Positions 59,976 through 64,000 of a DNA stretch of 64,000 nucleotides are shown here, piece by piece (position 1 is the stretch's first letter; the number at the start of each line of letters is the position of its first letter). The translations under genes were made by a program, and so were the position numbers. The notes below the pieces were generated by a model. The model did no database searches. It was not told the DNA's origin and worked only from the letters and a program-made list of their open reading frames with translations. Origin of the DNA: Zoogloea ramigera. GTDB lineage: Bacteria > Pseudomonadota > Gammaproteobacteria > Burkholderiales > Rhodocyclaceae. Location of the stretch: positions 96,469-160,468 of the forward strand of contig NZ_BJNV01000002.1 in assembly GCF_006539865.1 (NCBI RefSeq). The letters are read 5' to 3'.

Positions 59976-60001
59976 GGTTGTTGGCGTGTTTTAAACCAGA
60001 T

Positions 60002-61264
60002 TCAGATAAAACGCGCCACAAAAGCGCCGACGCTTTCGGGCGGAAGGGGTAGCCAGACCCGGTGATCGCTGCCGGGCACGCGGGTAATCTCGTCGCCGCC
60101 GGGGGTGAGGAGGCGCTCCACCTGAAGTTCGCTGTTGCCCGCCGGGTGGATCAGCTCGAGGCGGTCGCCCACCGAGAAGGCGTTCTTGGTGGCGACCTCG
60201 GCGAGGCCGCGGGCGGTATCGTAGGCGACCACGTCGCCCACATACAGGCTGCGGCCCGATTCGGAGTGGCCGCGCAGGTAGTTCTGGGTTTCGTGGGGCG
60301 TGTGGCGCTGGTAGAAGCCGTCGGTGTAGCCGCGATTGGCGAGGCCTTCGAGCTGGCCGAGCAGCGCCGGGTCGAGGCCGCGCCCGGCCACCGCGTCGTC
60401 GATGGCCTGGCGGTAGGCCTGGCAGGTACGGGCCACGTAATACGGGCTCTTGGTACGGCCTTCGATCTTGAACGAGTCGATGCCGATCTCGGTGAGCCGC
60501 TGCACGTGCTCGATGGCGCGCAGGTCTTTGGAGTTGAGGATGTAGGTGCCGTGCTCGTCTTCCTCGATGGGCATGTATTCGCCGGGGCGCTTGTGGGGCT
60601 CTTCGAGCAGATGCACGTCGCCGCTGCCGCAGGTCTTGGCTTCGTGGGTCTTGAAGTCCCAGCGGCACGAGTTGGTGCAGCTGCCCTGGTTGGGGTCGCG
60701 GTGGTTGAAGTAGCCCGACAGCAGGCAGCGCCCCGAGTAGGCGATGCACAGGGCGCCGTGGATGAAGACTTCGAGCTCGGTGTCGGGGCAGTCCTGGCGG
60801 ATGCTGGCGATCTCGTCGAGGGACAGCTCGCGGGACAGGATCACCCGCGAGATACCGGCCAGCTTCCAGAAGCGCACGGCGGCGGCATTCACGGTGTTGG
60901 CCTGTACCGACAGGTGGATGGGCATCTCGGGGAAGTTCTCGCGGACCATCATGATGAGGCCCGGGTCGGACATGATGAGGGCGTCGGGCTTGAGGGCGAT
61001 GACCGGGGCGATGTCCTTGATGAAGGTCTTGATCTTGGCGCCGTGGGGATAGATGTTGGCGACCACGTAGAAGTGCTTGCCCAGGGCGTGGGCGCGGGAA
61101 ATGCCGTCGGCCAGCACGGGCAGATCGCCGAAATCGTTGTTGCGCACGCGCAGCGAGTAGCGCGGCTGGCCGGCGTAGATGGCGCTGGCGCCGAAGGCGA
61201 AGGCAGTGTCGAGCATGGCCAGGGAGCCGGCCGGGGCGAGGAGTTCGGGTGTCTTGCGGGGCAT
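60002..61264 (-). CDS. yegQ: Peptidase U32-family protein, YegQ/TrhP-like
   Basis: 420 residues. The N-terminus PELLAPAGSLAMLDTAFAFGA and the Cys-rich block HGALCIAYSGRCLLSGYF with GSCTNSCRWDF identify the U32 group whose YegQ/TrhP members take part in prephenate-dependent 5-hydroxyuridine formation in tRNA. Older annotation calls it a protease or collagenase. ATG 61264 (MPRKTPEL) is chosen; upstream codons give Arg/Pro-rich sequence. It is on the same strand as rpmE, 115 bases upstream of it. Confidence 0.9.
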   Translation of the reverse strand: MPRKTPELLAPAGSLAMLDTAFAFGASAIYAGQPRYSLRVRNNDFGDLPVLADGISRAHALGKHFYVVANIYPHGAKIKTFIKDIAPVIALKPDALIMSDPGLIMMVRENFPEMPIHLSVQANTVNAAAVRFWKLAGISRVILSRELSLDEIASIRQDCPDTELEVFIHGALCIAYSGRCLLSGYFNHRDPNQGSCTNSCRWDFKTHEAKTCGSGDVHLLEEPHKRPGEYMPIEEDEHGTYILNSKDLRAIEHVQRLTEIGIDSFKIEGRTKSPYYVARTCQAYRQAIDDAVAGRGLDPALLGQLEGLANRGYTDGFYQRHTPHETQNYLRGHSESGRSLYVGDVVAYDTARGLAEVATKNAFSVGDRLELIHPAGNSELQVERLLTPGGDEITRVPGSDHRVWLPLPPESVGAFVARFI

Positions 61265-61314
61265 GTATCGGTTCTGGGTTGGGGGTGCGCCAGATGGCGC
61301 GGGCCGCGCAGGGG

Positions 61315-62325
61315 TCAGCGGTGGGCGTCGAGCACGACGTTCCAGGCCGCGAGGGCGGGGCACTGGCTATCCAGCTGGTGCTGCAGGAACTGCTCGGCCA
61401 TTTCGAGCATGGCCTTTTGTTCCTTGCCGAGGAACGCGGGGTGCTGGGGCGCGAGGTGCACCACCAGGTCGCCGGCCTTGCGGCGGCCCCGGGCGGGGAA
61501 GCCGGCGCCAGGCACCCGGATCTCGGCGCTGGCGGCGGACTCCGGCAAGAGGATCTCGTGCAGTCCGTCGAGGGTCGGGACTTCGAGGGGGCCGCCCGCC
61601 AGCAGGCGGAAGATGCTCACCGGCACCGCCACATGCAGGTCGTGGTGCTGCAGCCGGAAGAGGGGGTGAGGGCGGGTGCGCAGGGTGAGGTAGAGGTCGC
61701 CCGGGTCGCCGCCGTCGGGCGCCGGGCCGCCCTGGCCGGCGATGCGGAGCTCTTCACCGGGCAACATGGCGGGTGGCACCGTGACGGCGAGCTGGCGGTT
61801 GGCCGGTTGCCAGCCGCGCCCCTCGCAGGACGGGCAGCGGTTGTCGGTGGTGAAGCCCTTGCCGCCACAGTCGCCGCAGGTTTCGAGCTGGCCGTTTCTG
61901 CGCAGGCGGCCGCTGCCGTGGCAGCTGCCGCACATGTTGGTGCGGCCGTAGCTGCGCTGGCCACTGCCGTCGCAATCGTCGCAGGGCTCGCGCCCGTCGA
62001 TGGTGACGGTGACGGTGGTGCCGCGGGCGGCCTCGGTGAGGTCGACGGTGATGTCCTGGCGGTGGTCGGCGCCGCGGGGGCGCGGTGCCTGCTGCTTTCT
62101 GGAGGGCGGCGCTTCGGCGGGGGTGTCGTCGGCGGCGGCGTCTTCGAAGGGCTGGGTGAGGCGCTCGAAGGCCTCCCGGACGAGCCGGAACTGGTCGTGG
62201 GCGCGGGGGTCGGGGTTGCGGTCCGGGTGCCAGCGCATGGCCAGGCGCTTGTAGGCGCGCTTGATCTCGGCGGCGCTGGCATCGGGCGTGACGCCCAGGA
62301 CTTGATGGAAATCGACGGCAGACAT
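61315..62325 (-). CDS. DnaJ-type co-chaperone with zinc fingers
   Basis: 336 residues. The J-domain has the HPD motif in MRWHPDRNPDP (about 31-41). A short Ala/Pro linker is followed by four CxxCxGxG zinc motifs (CDDCDGSG, CGSCHGSG, CGDCGGKG, CPSCEGRG) and the two CTD beta domains. It is shorter than canonical DnaJ because the Gly/Phe-rich linker is replaced. It stimulates DnaK ATPase and holds clients. No dnaK or grpE is next to it, so it may not be the principal dnaJ. The WD40 gene ends 9 bases upstream. Confidence 0.9.
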   Translation of the reverse strand: MSAVDFHQVLGVTPDASAAEIKRAYKRLAMRWHPDRNPDPRAHDQFRLVREAFERLTQPFEDAAADDTPAEAPPSRKQQAPRPRGADHRQDITVDLTEAARGTTVTVTIDGREPCDDCDGSGQRSYGRTNMCGSCHGSGRLRRNGQLETCGDCGGKGFTTDNRCPSCEGRGWQPANRQLAVTVPPAMLPGEELRIAGQGGPAPDGGDPGDLYLTLRTRPHPLFRLQHHDLHVAVPVSIFRLLAGGPLEVPTLDGLHEILLPESAASAEIRVPGAGFPARGRRKAGDLVVHLAPQHPAFLGKEQKAMLEMAEQFLQHQLDSQCPALAAWNVVLDAHR

Positions 62326-62334
62326 CCGCGTATT

Positions 62335-64000
62335 TTAATCGCCGCCGGCGCCGGGCGGGCGACGAAGTGATGAAGGGGGCGCTTCCGGCCCATCGGCGGA
62401 GGCGTCCATGCGCAGTTCGGGCAGGTCGCAGGCCGCCCAGCGGGGGGCGTCGTCGCGGGGCTGGCCGCTGACGGGGTCGCAATCGGCCAGGTCCACGTAG
62501 CGGATCGCCTCGGTGGCGCTGCCTTCGCCCAGCCAGCGGCCGCTCGCCACGTCGAGGCTCAGCCAGCCGTCATCGCTCTGATAGCTGCGGCGGAGTTCGG
62601 TGCCGGTGTGGGCGTCCCACAGGCGGGCGGAGTCGTCGTCGGCGGCGGTGAGGATGAACCGCCCGTCGGGGGAGAAGGCGCAGGCGGTGAGCGGGCTGGT
62701 GTGCCCGTCGAAGCGAAGAAGCTCGCTGCCGGAGCGGGTGTCCCACAGGCGTACCGAGCTGTCCCAAGCGGCGGTGAGGACATGTTGCCCGTCGGGGGAG
62801 AAGGCGCAGGCGGTGAGCGGGTGGGTGTGTTCGTCGAAGCGGCGGAGTTCGGCGGCGGAGTGGACGTCCCACAGGCGGGCCGAGTTGTCATAGGCGGAGG
62901 TGAGGACGAGCTGCCCGTCGGGGGAAAAGGCGCAGGCGGTGAGCGCGCCGGTGTGCCCGTCGAAGCGACGGAGCTCGGCGCCTGAGCGGACGTCCCACAG
63001 GCGGGCGGAGTTGTCATCGGCGGCGGTGAGGACGAGCTGTCCGTCGGGGGAAAAAGCGCAGGCGGTCAGCCAGCCAGTGTGTCCGTCGAAGCGGCGGAGC
63101 TCGATGCCGGAGCGGGCGTCCCACAGGCGGGTGGAGTTGTCCCAGGCGGCGGTAAGGACGAGCTGTCCGTCGGGGGAGAAGGCGCAGGCGGTGAGTGCGC
63201 TGGTGTGTCCGTCGAAGCGGCGGAGCTCGGTCCCGGAGCGGGCGTCCCACAGGCGGGCGGAGTGATCCCAGGCTGCGGTGAGGACGAACTGCCCGTCGGG
63301 GGAGAAGGCGCAGGCGGTGAGAGGGGCGGTGTGTCCATCGAAGCGTCGGAGCTCGGCGCCTGAGCGGGCGTCCCACAGGCGGGCGGAGCAGTTCCAGGCG
63401 GCGGTGAGGGTGAACTGTCCGTCGGGGGAGAAGGCGCAGGCAGTGACCGAGTCGGTCAGCCCATTGAAGCGGCGGAGTTCGGTGCCGGAGCGGGCGTCCC
63501 AGAGGCGGGCGGAGCCGTAGTTGGCGGCGGTGAGGACGAGCTGCCCGTCGGGAGAGAAGGCGCAGGCGGAGAGTCCGCTTGTGTGTCCATCGAAGCGGCG
63601 GAGTTCGGTGCCGGAGCGGGCGTCCCAGAGTTGGGCGGAGCTGTCGTCGGCGGCGGTGAGGATGAACTGCCCATCAGGGGAGAAGGCGCAGGCGGTGAGT
63701 CCGCTTGTGTGTCCGTCGAAGCGTCGGAGTTCGGCGCCGGAGCGGGCGTCCCAGAGGCGAGCGGAGTTGTCCCAGGCAGCGGTCAGGACGAACTGTCCGT
63801 CGGGAGAGAAGGCGCACGCGGAAAGCCGGTTGGTATGTCCGTCGAAGCGTCGGAGTTCGGTGCCTGAGCGGGCATCCCAGAGGCGGGCGGAGTTGTCGTG
63901 GGCTGCGGTGAGGACGAGCTGCCCGTTGGGTGAGAAGGCGCAGGCGGTGAGCCGGCCGGTGTGTCCGTCGAAGCGACGGAGTTCAGTGCCCGAGCGCGCG
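62335..64000 (-). CDS. WD40-repeat protein, C-terminal part (near-identical repeats)
   Basis: Partial: the frame is open to the right edge without an internal start codon, so the N-terminal part lies outside the window. At least eleven WD40 repeats are present; the CAFSPDG cores lie at 62682, 62808, 62934, 63060 and so on to 63942, exactly 126 bases apart, with no indel. Each repeat reads approximately ACAFSPDGQLVLTAAWD then NSARLWDARSGTELRRF and DGHT. After the last repeat an 80-residue tail contains WLSLDVASGRWLGEG, which I do not recognise. It is likely a cytoplasmic beta-propeller scaffold; any N-terminal effector or sensor domain is not visible. Confidence 0.88.
   Translation of the reverse strand, partial: ARSGTELRRFDGHTGRLTACAFSPNGQLVLTAAHDNSARLWDARSGTELRRFDGHTNRLSACAFSPDGQFVLTAAWDNSARLWDARSGAELRRFDGHTSGLTACAFSPDGQFILTAADDSSAQLWDARSGTELRRFDGHTSGLSACAFSPDGQLVLTAANYGSARLWDARSGTELRRFNGLTDSVTACAFSPDGQFTLTAAWNCSARLWDARSGAELRRFDGHTAPLTACAFSPDGQFVLTAAWDHSARLWDARSGTELRRFDGHTSALTACAFSPDGQLVLTAAWDNSTRLWDARSGIELRRFDGHTGWLTACAFSPDGQLVLTAADDNSARLWDVRSGAELRRFDGHTGALTACAFSPDGQLVLTSAYDNSARLWDVHSAAELRRFDEHTHPLTACAFSPDGQHVLTAAWDSSVRLWDTRSGSELLRFDGHTSPLTACAFSPDGRFILTAADDDSARLWDAHTGTELRRSYQSDDGWLSLDVASGRWLGEGSATEAIRYVDLADCDPVSGQPRDDAPRWAACDLPELRMDASADGPEAPPSSLRRPPGAGGD

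Noticed and set aside
62608..63867. Plus-strand frames (Gly/Glu/Val-rich) antisense to the WD40 repeats
   Set aside because: The minus strand gives a continuous WD40 frame with canonical blades; the plus-strand frames are interrupted and periodic only because the DNA is.

Overview
The window reads as chromosome of a GC-rich betaproteobacterium, most likely Rhodocyclales (Thauera/Azoarcus-like). The evidence is a complete exosortase A (XrtA/PEP-CTERM) exopolysaccharide locus, the pyrG-kdsA-eno-ftsB order, and long antisense shadow ORFs caused by strong GC bias at third codon positions. This is an inference from gene content; no rRNA or marker comparison was possible. I saw no tRNA, rRNA, CRISPR array, insertion sequence or prophage.

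Bases 1-22927 are one co-directional block on the + strand, with many 1-8 base stop/start overlaps. It encodes an XrtA-linked outer-membrane protein (5' end outside the window), a secretion-type ATPase, a polysaccharide deacetylase, a FemAB-like transferase, eight glycosyltransferases, an asparagine-synthase-like amidotransferase, a PaaK-like adenylate-forming enzyme, an O-antigen-ligase-like membrane protein, exosortase A fused to an EpsI domain, an AAC(3)-fold acetyltransferase, a predicted alpha/alpha-toroid protein and a Wzx-type flippase. Together they should make, decorate and export a surface glycan and process PEP-CTERM proteins. No PEP-CTERM substrate lies in the window.

Bases 22928-35627 hold housekeeping and stress genes: greB; htpG behind a good heat-shock promoter; a small secreted protein; a stand-alone di-iron oxygen-binding protein with an FNR-like box upstream; a MoxR ATPase/VWA pair next to a histone-deacetylase-family enzyme; an M20 amidohydrolase; a large FtsX-type permease; and rmuC. 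A G-rich heptad array and an oppositely oriented array of the same heptad lie between the M20 and permease genes.

Bases 35628-36826 are a 1.2 kb gene-free stretch made of repeats: a long imperfect inverted repeat with internal hairpins, a REP-like palindrome in its centre and a tandem array of T-loop hairpins. Bases 36827-42708 (- strand) are a compact lipid-linked sugar operon: PAP2 phosphatase, UPF0104-type membrane protein, DPMS/ArnC-like transferase and two ArnT-like transferases. A diguanylate cyclase lies upstream of it.

Bases 44479-59554 carry purL, ETF-ubiquinone oxidoreductase, a thioesterase/acetoacetyl-CoA synthetase/isochorismatase-family group, the pyrG-kdsA-eno-ftsB cluster and an orphan ArnT-like gene. 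The right end (- strand) has rpmE, a U32 protein of the YegQ type, a DnaJ-type co-chaperone and the 3' part of a WD40 gene with eleven exactly 126-base repeats running off the window edge.
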